NCBI GenBank assembly: GCA_034509735.1
Contig: JACGWO010000011.1
Coordinates: 16,405,573-16,469,572, forward strand
DNA: 64,000 nucleotides
Source: Sesamum alatum
Taxonomy: Eukaryota > Streptophyta > Magnoliopsida > Lamiales > Pedaliaceae
Reading direction: 5' to 3'
Shown here: piece by piece, positions 21,662 through 34,197 of the stretch
Numbering within the stretch: the stretch's first letter is position 1
Layout of the letters: each line of letters starts with the position of its first letter
Notes under the pieces: generated by a model
Told to the model about the DNA's origin: nothing
Seen by the model: only the letters and a program-made list of their open reading frames with translations
The model's database searches: none
Position numbers and translations under genes: made by a program

Positions 21662-24600
21662 CTACTGTGCAAAATACTTCAAAAGGCCAGTTTCATCATC
21701 ACTGTTGTGTGCATGTTTCATGTTAAGTTCTTTGTCATCATTCTTGTTCTTACTCCTTATCTCCCTTTGTGGGGAAACTCCTATTCCTCTCCAAAAACTT
21801 GGCGGTAGATATGTTGCTCCAAGATGAGAGGGTGGTTGTGGCTGTGAGGATGAACCCGTAGCATGCATTGGAGGTACTTGTTGTGTTTTGAACAAAGGCT
21901 GGGATGATGAAACTTGTGCTGGAGGCTCGGGCACCATGGCAACTTTCATTTTCCTCCCAACTTGAGCTTCTGTTTGGTCTTTGGATTTCCTCCTCTTTCT
22001 TGCTAGTTGTGATAAAGGAACATTGAGATCTGAGTCTCTTTCACTGTTGTTAACCTAAAATACCAAGAAAAAACAGACAATATTAAAGGCGAGTAAATGT
22101 ACTGGTCCATTGTAAAATATAAAATGCATTGAAAGATACCTGAATGCTTGGGCATGTTCTCCTGTTATGTCTTAATTCATTGCATGCCTTACACTTCACC
22201 ATGCTTGATCTTTTGACTGCATTGGGTGCCTCACTGGGTTCCTTTCTTTTGTTTTTCTTGGGCCTACCTGGCATTCTCTTAATAACTGGAGGCAGAAGAG
22301 TAGTATAGGTAACATCTACTCCCAAAGGCCAAAATGTATGATTTGGTACTGGATGTATAGAATATTTGTAGGTTTTCATGTATGCTGATAAGGAAAACCT
22401 ACTATCACAATAACTTTCTACATCCTCCCTTCTGTAACTTATCCCCAAAGCTGCTTGCCTACAGGGAATCCCAGATATATTCCAAACCTGGCAATTACAT
22501 GTTTTTCCCCTCAAGTTTACAATGTAGTGAATATTCTGGTCTTGAACTTCAAACTCATGCTCCCCGGCCACTAAGAGGTGACATCTCCTAGAATCCTGTT
22601 TAATGTTGTTTAATTCCTTCACTACATTAGGTAAAACCAACCCAGACCATTTGCTGCCCTTCTCTTTTCTTGTTTGCAATCTACACATAAGTTTGGCCCT
22701 CAACCCATCCACCAATGTTAGAATTGGTTTACTTCTAAGTTCACCCACCCAATGGTTGAAGGATTCAGAAAGATTGTTGGTGACATGATAATTTTGTAGT
22801 CTTCGGTCACATGCATGCCTAGACCACGTCTCAGTTGGGATTTTGAGAAGCCAATCATATGCTGCAGGTTCCAACTCTTTGATCTTGTAAAGTGCAAAAT
22901 TGAAACCTGCAGCATTGTATGATCTGACTGCTTGCCAGAAATACTTCTTCAGGGCAGCCCCTACATACTGACTTCTGAAATTGGCATAGATATGCCTGGC
23001 ACACCTCCTATTAATAGCATGAGGTACAACCTCATTTATTGTCTCCACCAATCCCTAAGCAATCATAAATATTTATATTACAATTCACCAACAGCCATAT
23101 GAATTACATCATTACATTTCAGTCCATCTTTACTTATAACATAACAAATACACCCATATTAATTACATGCATTACATTTCAGTCCATCTTTATGTATAAT
23201 ATAACAAATACAGCCACGCAAATTACATGCGTTACATTTCACCAACAACCAAAGGAATTACATGCATTACATTTCACTAACTTTTTTAGCAATTACATGC
23301 ATTACATTTCAGTCCATTGGTAACAAATATACCCATATTAAGTACATGCATTACATTTCAGTCCATTTGTATGTATAATATAACAAATACATCCATATGA
23401 GTTACATGCATTACTTTTCAGTCTGATTTCCAATATATGCAAAACAGACAATAAAAAGATGATTGGAATGGAACATTACCTTCTGTCTGTCAGACATAAA
23501 TGTCCATGGCTTGTCAACAGAGAAGCCTCCCAACATCCTTGACAGATTCTCAAAGAAAAAGCTCCAAGATTCCTTGCATTCTGACTCAACAACAACAAAG
23601 GCAACTGGGAATAATCCATTATTCCTATCCAACCCAATGGCAGCTAGTAACACACCCCCAAATGGCCCTTTCAAATGACACCCATCAAAGCCTAGGAAAG
23701 GACTACATCCTTCCAAAAACCCATCTCTCAATGTAGACAACCCCAAAAAAAAGAATTTTAAAAACAGGTGTAGCATGGATGACCTCTGGCTCATCTATAT
23801 CAGACTGAAGGGTTACCACAGTCCCCTCATTTCTCTCCAACACAAGTTTAGCATAATAAGGCATCTTCTCAAAGGACTCAATGTAGCTACCCTCTATCTA
23901 CTCCAAGGCTTTTTTTCTAGCCCTATAGATTTGCATGTACTGAGGGTTGACACCAAACTTTTTAAGTTCATTTCTAATACCTCTAATCTTCATATCTGGG
24001 TTTTCCCTCAACACACTTTCAATTTTTGTAGCTAACCACTCACTACTTGCCTCTTTGGTAGGATCTTCCCTAACATATGTATGCTTAGGCACATATGTCT
24101 TAACCTGAAATGTGACACCATCTACCAATGGAGTAGCATGGACTCTCCAAGGGCAGTCTTTCACACTGCAATGAGCTGTCACTCTTGTTTTTTCATTTCT
24201 CATCCTCATTATTTTGAAACCCTCCTAAATTACAAACTCTTCTAGTGTTTTTCTAAATGCATGGATACCAACAAATATCATACCCTTTTCTAACTTGAAT
24301 TTGCCACCAGTTTTACTAGGCAACATGCATGCATCCCTAGTTAATGCACCTTTCAATGGATCATCCTCCAATTCTGAATCACTTTGATTTTTACTCTCAC
24401 AGTGATCATCAGACTTGTAATCACTCATGTCATCCCCACTCCCATCACCAGCCTCCTCCCCAGTTTCAGTCCCATCAGCAGACTCCTCCCCAATTTCAGT
24501 CCCATCCCCAGACTCCTCCCCACTTTCATCCCCAGTCCCCTCCCCAGATCCCTCCCCATTTTCAGTCCCAGACTCTACCCCTTCCTCAACAAGTTCCACA

Positions 24601-24830
24601 AAAACATCAAAGGCAATTTTATTTGCATTTCTACTGAATATGCACAACACATCATTATCATTACTAATGTCCATAAGCACATACTATCATCCACACCACA
24701 TGTAATCCTAAACATAGTCTCATCCATAACACCATGTAATTCTCTAATATTTGCGATAAAGTCTATGTAACTATACTTATCTGGATTGATATTTTTCAGT
24801 TTTTTGCCTTTGTCCTTAAAAGTATCCGCA
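21662..24830 (-). pseudogene. MULE transposase (MuDR family), inactivated
   Basis: Exons (minus): about 24830-23480, 23054-22140 and 22054-21662, with GT-AG introns of 425 and 85 bp in phase 0. Order: N-terminal domain (YIDFIANIRE), acidic Glu/Gly/Ser/Thr repeat (about 24430-24590), MuDR DNA-binding region (CPWRVHATPL), then the MULE DDE core with first Asp in LGFDGCHLKG, second in MSDRQK|G spanning intron 1, and Glu in NLSESFNHW. A SWIM zinc finger (CNC...PCRQA), a CCHC knuckle (CKACNELRHNRRTC) and a basic/Ser-Pro tail follow. Damage: TAG at 24225-24227 and at 23898-23900, a frameshift at the run of eight A at 23745-23752, another frameshift near 24685, and the SWIM His replaced by Gln. The protein would cut and rejoin element ends; this copy should not. 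Confidence 0.85.
23096..23425. repeat. Minisatellite inside transposase intron 1
   Basis: About six to seven units built on ATTACATGCATTACATTTCA followed by GTCCAT and a variable AT-rich tail containing TATAACAAATACA. It fills most of the intron. Confidence 0.8.
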
Positions 24831-25667
24831 GATCATACACCTTGTCTCCCATTCCCGAACATAAAAAATTTAATTTTTTTTAAATATAACAGTGTAGCAT
24901 ATTTTCAGAATATAACAAAGAAATACACTATGCAAATAAACTGAATTTCAGTCTATTTTCATCTATTTTCAGAATGTCTATTTTCAGAATTTCAGCCCAT
25001 ATTCTGAAACTGAAATACACTATGCAAATAAACTGAAATTCTGGGAGACAAAACTGAAATACACTATGCAAACATTCAACGATTCTTACAAAAAAAAAAA
25101 AAAATTAGAAAACCCCAAATCTGGACGTCGGGTTTGCTATAAAGTACACAACAAAATGTGATTTTTGTTGTAAGAACATAAAATTCCTATTTAAATGAAC
25201 TCAAAACACTACAAAAGTAAGACAAAACAACGATCAACAAAAGGGAAGGGAAGCACGCATTTTTCTTCAGTGAAATTTGTGGAAAGTGTCTTCTTCTACC
25301 TTCAAACACTTTGTTCACTTCAAGAACACAAGATTCGGACCGCAATGGTGCAAAAAGAATGGGTTTTCGAAGGGATTTAGGGGGGTTTGGTTTGGGAGAG
25401 AAATGGTAGAGAATAGGGTTTGTGTATGAGAAGAAGAGGTTCTATGGCGGGAGATGTAAGCACGTTTTACAGAGGGGCAACACTGTAATTGCACACATAC
25501 TGATTTTTTTGCTTTTTTTTTTAATTACAAGGGTAAAATAGTCAATTCCAACCCTTTTGTAAAAAAATACAAAGATCAGAGGGGTATTTATAATTTATGA
25601 AACAACACGGGTACTTGTAATTACCGCAAACTTCAGGAGAGGTAAATGTAATTCATCCTATTAATTA

Positions 25668-28140
25668 TAAATAGCAATGATGTCACTCGGTCAAGTTCTA
25701 TATGAATGAAACGTACACAAATCATTTAAGTAATTTGTTATTTTGATGTTAAGAGACATTTTAATAGTGAGCATTATATCGCATCATTTTACATAATTCA
25801 TGTCTGAAATGCCACTTATTGCCAGAAAATACAAGTCCCAAATAGCTAGCAATATTAATGAGACTTTGGACTTTTTTTCGTGTGTTTGGAATAATGAGCG
25901 TTTGCATATGAATTAGTGCATATTGGCCAAATAAGAAGTAGTAATCAGCAGGAAAATGTGGTGTCCACTGTCCACATGCAATTGATCATTTTTTTTCACT
26001 ACCTTTAATTATCATCTTATTAGTGTGTGATCCGTATTATGTACAGGCTTAATTTAATTATGATTAAAATTATATTTTATCAAAATATAACTTCAAAAAA
26101 ATTAAATAAAGAAATGTTTTAAACAAAATTAAATTTTATTTCAAATTGTCATGGATGGATAATAATAATAAAATTTACAATTAAAAGAATATATATGAAT
26201 ATATACAGATAAAATAAGTTTTATTCATATATATACATTAAATAATAATAACCATCTTCATAAGAAAAGTTCCCAAAAAACACTTAACCATGAGTTCAAT
26301 AACAAACCAATACACCATCTAAAATTTATAACATAATTTTCAAGATCGATCCAAATTTCAAATTGATTGAAATTATTACAGATATTGTATAAGATGTACT
26401 AAATATATTACGTATGGATATGTCAAATAGTTCATCTATCTAGTGTAAATGTAGTATGAATATAGATACATATATGAATATAAATATGTCGAATAGAGTC
26501 AATAGACTCAATTGTATGATCAATATTGTTGTACTATATATATATGTAATTAGTGTAAATATCAATATAAATACTCTTTCAAATTGGTGTAACAAAATTT
26601 TGTTGATGAATATGTCTCATTCTTTCATTTTAATTAGTGACAAATATTGAAGGGCTTTATTCAAATTGAAATTTAGAATTTTGAAATGATACAAAAGGGA
26701 TAAATTGTTACTTAATAAAAACTCAAAATTTTTTGAAAAATTATTTACCTTACTTATGATTATCCAAACAATGTTACTATCCTCTAAGTGCAACAAAAAT
26801 TTATGAAACGCTAACATCAATATACACAATTCAACTCTTAAGATGGAAAATAAAACATTGGTTATCATGATCACATGCATTTAGTAGCTTACATTATTAA
26901 CTCGTTCAAAATCAAACACAAAATTCGTCACACAAAACCCAATAGATGATTTAGAAGAGTAATAAGATTAAATAGGGCAATCCAACAATATTATTGAAAA
27001 TTCTAAATCATATTACACAAATTCAGTGGAAATCAAAATAAGAAAAAAAAAAAGGAAAATATAATTGAAACAAATAGTAAAATATCGACTAATCACTCGT
27101 ATTCTCACATAATTTATTTATTTATTATAATTCAAATATAAAAAATACAGAATGTAATATAAGAATTTTGATAAATAACATTAGTTGATGAGGAAAGAGT
27201 GAATATATGTACTACAAAAGTAAGTCTATTTTAGTCATATTAATTAATCTCCTTAATATCTAAATCAGTAAAAAAAAAAATTAAAAAAGTGAACATATCT
27301 TAAAGTGAGATCTGTAAGTCTAAAAACTTATTTCTGTTTAAGCAAAAAAATATAATAAATATCCCACACCCCACAATAAGAAAATAAAAAGTAAAAAGAA
27401 TAAGAAAAACAATAATCACTCAAGGATAATTATATAAATTTTATAGCTTTAAGAAAAAGAAGAAATAAAACAAAATAAATGAATTTATATGGAAAACTAT
27501 GAGAAACAATGAGTAAATGTCTTTGTATTGGGGGAAAAATAAAAAAAGTCAAAAAATCAAGACACATATGCCAACTGTAAAAATAAAACTATGCAAATAA
27601 TAATTAGATCATCGAGCACTATAAAAAACAATTAAAGAAAATAGACTTTAAAAAGTAATAAAAAATTTAAAAAAAATACTCATATTAAGTATGAAAGAAA
27701 AAAATTAAAGCATGCGATAATATATGACAGAATAATTAAAAAAATTATTGTTACAAATGAAAAGAATAGTTTGAGTGAGTATAAAGAACAAATCATTGAT
27801 GAAATTAATTGATTATTATGATAAACTACTCCAAATCTTAATTGAATACAACATGAAATCACAAAGAGAAAAAATAACATATAAAAAATAAAAATCCTAA
27901 TAATAAAAAGGTGAAGTCTAAATAGATTTAAAAATAAAAAAAATAAGAACATATTTTCATATAAAAATAATTTGCTATTATCATACAAAAAAGTATACAT
28001 ATCACTGATGATATAGCTAACTAACATGCATCTCAAAAGAAAACCTTCAATCATTGTTAAAAAAGTTGAGTGTGATGAGTAAAACCAAGAAAAAAACAAT
28101 TTGTAAATTCATAATGATGGACAGTGGGTTGCTTTTGGTG
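25668..28140. other. AT-rich stretch without recognisable genes
   Basis: Nearly 2.5 kb of very AT-rich sequence. The longest frames (for example 27680-28099 minus) are Phe/Leu/Ile/Tyr-rich translations of low-complexity DNA with no domain. Reads like old intergenic or retrotransposon-derived DNA, but I recognise nothing specific. Confidence 0.5.
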
Positions 28141-28199
28141 CATTATGAAATTTTGAGCAAATTTTGTTAATTATTGCTTATTTTTGGTGTTCCTTAAAT

Positions 28200-28530
28200 A
28201 TCCTGACTAGAGTTTCTTGTTTTCACGCAAACTTTTAGGATCTATTTTAGTAACTAAACTTTTTTAGGGAAGAAATTAATTAACATTCCTATCAAAATTA
28301 AACCAATCATTAGACTTTTCCATGAAAAATTTGAAAAATTTTAGGGGTTTAGTTTGGTAATTGAATTTTTTAAAAAAGACGAAATTAGAATTTCTACTAA
28401 AATTAAACCAATCAATTAGATTTTTCATGCAAAATTTTATGGATTTAGTTTGTCATTAACTGTTTTTCTTAAAAGTAATAATTCTTGCTAAAATTAAAGC
28501 AACCAATTAGATTTTTCTAAATAATTAAAT
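28200..28530 (+). repeat. Tandem repeat of about 105 bp, three diverged units
   Basis: Units share AAAATTAAACCAATCA(A)TTAGA followed by TTTT(C)CATG(A/C)AAAAT, TTTAGTTTG and a T-rich spacer. Confidence 0.6.
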
Positions 28531-28532
28531 AA

Positions 28533-29055
28533 TTCAAAATTCTAAAAATTGAGAATTTGGTCAAGATTGAAGGATTAAAGTCTAAGACCACTTCAAATAT
28601 ATATATATATTAATAGATAATAGAATAGATGGGCTGGGGAATACATATATATTAGAATCAATATATATAAAATCATAAAATATAATAATACAATATGGAT
28701 TGTAATTTAAAGAGGCCAAATTAATTGGAAACTATTAACAATGTGGAATATAAAATTACGGACCTCTTCAAATACAAAATTAAAAATTAGAAATCTGATT
28801 ATGGTTATACATAATAGAATAGATAGGGGTGGGGAATATATATATTAGAATCAATATATTCAAAATAAAATATAATAAAATATGGAATGTAATTTAAAGT
28901 GGCCACATTAATTGAAAGCTATTAACGATGCCATTATTGCTTGTTATTAAAGTTAACCTACCAATTAAAATATTTTATAATTAAACAAATTCTAAATTCT
29001 AAGAATTCACCATTTGGTCAAAATTGAAGAATTGGAGTCAAAGGACTTCCTTCAA

Positions 29056-29086
<31 letters not shown>

Positions 29087-29100
29087 GATAGATAGATAGA
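28533..29100 (+). repeat. Duplicated repeat block with AT/GATA microsatellites
   Basis: 28610-28745 and 28805-28935 are direct copies (AATAGAATAGAT(A)GGG, TTAGAATCAATATAT, GGAA(A/G)CTATTAAC). The flanking block TTTGGTCAA(G/A)ATTGAAG...CTTCAAATATATAT occurs before the first and after the second copy (28553, 29015), each followed by TTAATAGATA. Confidence 0.65.
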
Positions 29101-29375
29101 TATCAAGGATTAGATCACAAAATTGTACAACTTGAATCTTGAGTTGATTTGTCACAAATCCTGCATGTAAAGAATGAATATATGATTATGAATAGGGAAA
29201 TTATTATGCGGTCAAAATTATAAAATTGTGTCATAATTAAACAATAATAATTATTTAAAAAATGAGACTAAATGCTAAAATTCATAATTGATTATGCTTG
29301 AAGGTGAAAGTTGGGAGAACTCATAAAATAAGAAAAGACCTTCCTCACAAATAATAACTAAAACTCATGTATATA

Positions 29376-29385
29376 TCACACACAT

Positions 29386-29421
<36 letters not shown>
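29376..29421. repeat. (CA)n(TA)n microsatellite
   Basis: A CACACA tract runs directly into a TATATA tract. Confidence 0.85.
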
Positions 29422-29829
29422 TTATATTCATGAGCTCAAAAAATAAAATAATTGACATTAAAAATTAAAAATAAAGCAACAAAAGTATAAATACTCATCG
29501 ATAAGAAGTATTAGCAAATCTGGCCTCTCTATCCACAATTATCAATAATAAAATAATTGAATAAGCATGAAGAAATATAAATTAAATAAAAAATATTATA
29601 ACTACCACATGAATCACATATTTCATGAACTCATGAAATACAATAATTGATAATAAAAAATAAAAGTCAATGATAGAAAATATTGTTTCTTCTTACTTTT
29701 TGAGTTGTTTCAACTTTCACATGTGAGAATAGATACCAATAAATCATTAATATTTTTTTTAAAAAAACCCATCATGTTCATTTTTAAAAAAAAATTGTTA
29801 AGCAATTGGATGCATATCGCGCATTATTT
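29422..29829. other. AT-rich non-coding stretch
   Basis: No gene or element recognised between the microsatellite and the duplicated block. Confidence 0.4.
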
Positions 29830-30225
29830 ATCTGACAGTATGGGTACAAATATTACAAACTTAAAGAAGTGAAGAAGAACTCGAATTCAACTACAACATC
29901 AGAAGACATATAAAGTATGGCCATGCGCATGCAACTACATTTTGATGCTCTATTCATTTCATGCATGATTAATTCATTTGTAATCGACAATGTAAGTATA
30001 TTTAATTTCTGACAGTTCCAAATCTAATTAAGATTCCTCTTAGCTTCTGTTCTCTTAATTATGTCTCAGTTAATTTTCACCTAATTATTAAATATTTAAG
30101 TAATTTACACCTACATATATTTATACACATAGGTTCTATTGCAATTTTGGTCATGTAATTATCAATGTCTAGCGTTTTGATTCTTTAAGAAATGAAATTC
30201 GTGATTCCGTTCATTATCTCTCTCC
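29830..30225 (+). repeat. Direct segmental duplication, copy 2
   Basis: Matches 19510-19910 with scattered substitutions and small indels, the same direction and about 10.3 kb apart. Confidence 0.75.
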
Positions 30226-30590
30226 TTTAAAAATCCACTGCCTTCGTAATTCGGGACTTTTGTTCCCATTGATCAATTTAACTAATCAAAATCGGCAAAA
30301 ATAAGTTACAGGACCTATTTGCTACTCTAGAAAGATAAAGAACTTAAACGTCAAAATGTAAAAGATACAGGATGAAAATTTGCTTTTACGCTGGGAGAAA
30401 TTGACCAATGGGAACAAAAATACCAAATTTAAGAAAGCACGTGCAGGACACACACTTTTTTCCAGCAATATTTACAAACTCTAGCGACTGAAGGATCAAA
30501 ATCATGCAAAATTAAAAATTTGTTACCCTAGAAAGATGAAGGATTAAAACGCTAAAATACAAAAGATACATGACGAAAAATACATTTAAG
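30147..30590. mobile_element. MITE, about 440 bp
   Basis: Left TTTTGGTCATGTAATTATC then TAGCGTTTTGATTC; the reversed right end reads TTTTTCGTCATGTATC then TAGCGTTTTAATCC. An internal inverted pair (CTCTAGAAAGAT / CCTAGAAAGATG context) is also present. Target duplication not resolved. Confidence 0.5.
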
Positions 30591-31008
30591 CCTTTTAAAG
30601 TTTCCCAAAACTTATACTTTCACACTTTTTTTCTAGAAGGTTAAAAATTAAATTGTTAAAAGCTCATCATTGTATTTTTATTATATATATTGACGATGAT
30701 GAGGTAATAATTTTTATTTATCATAGGTGAAAAAGGAATGAAATTCAAGTTGGTTACAAGCTTGCTAGGCCGTAAAGAAAGTGAGAGTTATATGCAAAGC
30801 GTCATAGGGGAGTAAAGAAAGAGAGAGTTCATATTTGTTTTATTTACTGGATATAGAGTATAATTTGGGGCCATTAGAAATATGGTGTAAGAAATTCACA
30901 AAGACACAAGAAGAGACTCACATACCATTGTACATGGTAAGTTATGTGAAAAAAAAAACATACCAACCAAAATCTTCATAATTTAAAAACAACATTATAT
31001 TATCATTA

Positions 31009-31290
31009 TAAGAATATCATACCAAGTTTAGGTGGTTACCAAAAAATATCTTTTGCTTGGAGAGTTCATCTTACTCCGATAAACTACAATCCTCAAGCTG
31101 GATCAGTTTGATCAATCTACGAGCATGGAGCTACAAGTGGAATTCATGACGTGTATATGGGCCAAATAACATATTCTACCATTTTACAAGGTAATTCTAA
31201 TATGAACTTTTATTGCATAATCTCTACTGCTGAACATACAATAGCGAAAGGCTTGAAATATGTACTTACTGTAAAATGTGTAGAAAAACA
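31009..31290 (+). pseudogene. Unidentified coding-like remnant
   Basis: One frame stays protein-like for about 94 codons with a single internal TGA (31108-31110) in an otherwise stop-dense AT-rich region. It includes SFAWRVHLTPINYNPQAG before the stop and GATSGIHDVYMGQITYST, NMNFYCIISTAEHT and YVLTVKCVEKH after it. The composition is balanced and not low-complexity, unlike chance frames nearby. I do not recognise the family. It could be an exon of a decayed host gene, an uncommon transposon protein or an integrated foreign sequence. Confidence 0.35.
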
Positions 31291-31936
31291 TAGATAAGAT
31301 ACTATTGATACAGATGATGAGGTATAATAACAATGCACGTAATGATAATATATATCACTTCTTCGCATGCTATCATGGTGCAAGGTAATAATAAGTTTGT
31401 CTTTTACCTTATCTTTTTATTGTGTCGTATGTTACATGATTACTGAATGTTAACTATTTAGATATTATATGTAATATTGATACAATTATTATGGTTTGAT
31501 AATTAATTATTAATTATTTCTTTTTTGTTTTAATTTAATAGAAACTAATATATAACCACATATTTTAAATATAATTATAGAAAGCACATAATTTGCTTCC
31601 TGATTTAAATTTAACCTCTTCCCAGGATAGGAATATTAATTTTGATATGACAATAATGTTTAGTTAGTACGATAATTTAAGAATAACACAACACATTAAT
31701 ATATAATGTTTCGATGTAGCAATATTTGACCCAATTATTTGGCTTCTTATATTTTCACTAATAGAACAAAAATATGTAATTGATAAAAAAAAGTTATTTA
31801 CCCATTGGGGATACAATAGCAATATTTTTTTTATATATTCAATTTACTTATAGTAGTGAACCAACGATTATGATTACATTAGTCTATAGTAAACCTATAT
31901 GTATTCTATTAACTACAAAATTAGATAGTTCGATGA
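31291..31936. other. AT-rich sequence up to the copia insertion
   Basis: No gene supported. This sequence was continuous with 42106 onward before the copia element inserted. Confidence 0.4.
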
Positions 31937-31941
31937 ATGAC

Positions 31942-34183
31942 TGTTAGAATAGGCGACCAGAAAGCCAATAGGTTTGGCGATTTGTAACCTATTATACAAC
32001 TCGATGTAAATGTAATATTATTATGTGATGAATAAAATAAGTATTTATCACTTCTGGTGCTTACTTTGTTGTGCTCATTTCACATTGGTTGAAACGGTGT
32101 TTAACTTATATCGCAACAAAGCCCACAGACCATGGATAACAACTCGTGCAGTTGGGCCACGCATTGGATGGTGGTCATGAAACCAACTGATTAAGAGTTG
32201 GGTCTGAAACGTTCCTAGTCGAGGACCTCGAGACAGGGCATCGAGAGTCCTATTGAGACTTGCGTCAAGAGTCGTGTTCATTAGATGAGTGTCGTGTTTC
32301 ATCGACGACAGGCGTGGGACGTCTACACAATCTTGATGGGTTGGTCGACTGGGGTCGAGCCGACTGGACTTACTCGCGGGGATCATCATATGGAAGCCTC
32401 GGAGGCTTGGTCGGTATGATTGGTTTTCCCCAGTTCCGATAATACGGGAGTAATCCTTAGACTTGAGGGATCATGGCAGTCGCGTGCACATGACGGCTGT
32501 ATCTTGGATCTGGCGAGAGGTAATCATTCTGTAAGATGATTATCATAAGCCTTGTCCAGTGCAGTCCGAATGTGTAGCGAGGACGATGGATTCCAAGAAG
32601 AGGATCCGTCCCCTATCAGTATGTGACAGAGGTATCTCCTATGCACTCGGAGACACGTTCATGCTGTTTGAAGCTGTGGCCACAGTGGTTCGTCGAACAG
32701 GGAATGGTTTCCTGTATCGACGCAATGAAGCATACGTGGTCTCGAGTATTAAGCATAGATGCCTAGTCAAGGATGGGAACCGACGCCCAATTCCATACCC
32801 TAGACTAAGGCCGGGAGACGGTAGACGGAAGGATCGTACCCGTATGGAATCGGTGCCTAAATGTTCACGCCAATTCACCTAGTCTCTAGTGCCATGGACC
32901 GTTGCTAGACGGCCACCCATGGTAACGGGCCCTTGTGGGACACGGGCCCAAGTCTCCGCGCCCAAGTGTAGCTCAGGGTGAACCTAAAGGGTCACACACA
33001 AATCACCGAGGAGGTTGAGAGATCGACTTGGAGTCAATCTCGAAGGATAAATAAGTAATTGGATTACTTAAAGGAAAGTCCATTGGATGGACGGGCCGAT
33101 ATTGTATCGGGCTTTCATTTAATCGGTAAATTGGATTTTCAATTAAATATGAAAAGTTGAGACGTTGAGACGTTGGATCTTTTAATTGGATTAAAAGATC
33201 AACGAGAATAATTTAAATGGACATTAAATTGGATTTAATATTGGGTTTTTCATAATTGGATTACGATAAAACCCCGTCAATTAAATTATACCCTAGAGGA
33301 GAAATAATTCCTATTTTGGAATAGGAAGAAGTTGGACTTCTTCCCTTAATTAAACATGGCCGACATGCTCCCTTGGAAGAAGCAAAATCAGCCATGTTTC
33401 ATGCTAGGTGGTATGTTGACTTATCTCTTTTGGAAAGAGACAAATCAACTCCAATCAAGCTTTTCCCTTTTGGTATGATTTGATCATACCATAAATTTTG
33501 GTAGGCTTGATTGAAGAATTGATGGTGATTGACTGGAATGAATCTAGACATCCTTGGATGAACCTAGACACATTCCAATAATCACATTAATTATGTATAT
33601 ATATTAGAATATACAACACTAAGCATAAGTGATTCATTATTCATCTTTTTCTAGGAAAAAGAGAAGACAAAATCCCTCTCCTCTCTCTCAACTCTCGGCC
33701 CTCTCTCCCTCTCCTACACTTGTGTTCTTCACTTGATTTTGAATCAAGAAGAAGAACAAAGTAAGTTTAAGAGAGCACTAATTCATAGTGTTCTTCTCTT
33801 AAACCGATTCCTTCTTAAACCCGTTCTTTTCTAGCAAGAAGAACGTGTGTTTCTTCTGGTGTGGTGTGGATTACCTTTGGAGAACCCATACGTTTGGATT
33901 TCGTGAGCATTCCGGAGAAGGAACAACGCTAGTAGCCAGGAGCATACGCTAAACAATCAAAGGTAACGGTTTTACTAAGCTTTGATTTATTTAATATACA
34001 TCTATGCACTATGTGTTTAAATATATGTTTCTAATATTTACACATCCTACATCGAACGCTCGGTTGAGCACCCAAGGGTACACCCCTTGGGATTCGTTTA
34101 TTTAAATTAGATTTAAATCTACGCACTATTTCCTTGCTTTTTCGCTTCCGCTCGCGCTCCTGGGCGGATCCGCTTGTCCTTCA
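31942..34183 (+). repeat. 5' LTR of the copia element
   Basis: 2242 bp, TGTTAGAATAGG...GTCCTTCA. It differs from the 3' LTR mainly by transitions and a few short indels (for example a GGGG/AAGA cluster at 32351 versus 40293). Short frames inside it, such as 32559-32882, recur in the 3' LTR and are not genes. Confidence 0.93.
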
Positions 34184-34185
34184 AG

Positions 34186-34197
34186 TGGTATCAGAGC
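34186..34197 (+). other. Primer binding site (initiator Met-tRNA type)
   Basis: TGGTATCAGAGC, two bases after the 5' LTR, is the usual priming site of plant copia elements, complementary to the 3' end of initiator methionine tRNA. Confidence 0.9.

Larger units (their letters stand above)
20991..25658 (-). mobile_element. Mutator-like element (MULE), 4668 bp, with transposase gene
   Basis: Long terminal inverted repeats of at least 90 bp: left GGGTGAATTACATTTACCTC, right end reversed GGATGAATTACATTTACCTC, both continuing CCTGAAGTTTGCGGTAAT. The 9-bp target duplication TATTAATTA is perfect (20982-20990 and 25659-25667). The interior carries a minus-strand transposase gene (21662 to about 24830). 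The stretch 24840-25560 is the non-coding 5' side of that gene, and 21090-21660 its 3' side. Intact ends and duplication suggest a fairly recent insertion. Confidence 0.9.

Noticed and set aside
23096..23425. CRISPR-like array
   Set aside because: Repeats have no regular unique spacers, lie in a transposase intron, and the genome is a plant.
24344..24770. Pro/Ser/His-rich plus-strand frames
   Set aside because: Antisense of the acidic Glu/Gly/Ser repeat of the MULE transposase.
27680..28099. 139-codon Phe/Leu-rich minus-strand frame resembling a membrane protein
   Set aside because: AT-rich low-complexity DNA gives Phe/Leu/Ile/Tyr runs by chance. No domain, promoter or splice context.
32559..32882. 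107-codon frame repeated at 40501-40824
   Set aside because: It lies within the LTRs, so the repetition only reflects the two LTR copies. No domain, and the antisense strand is equally open.
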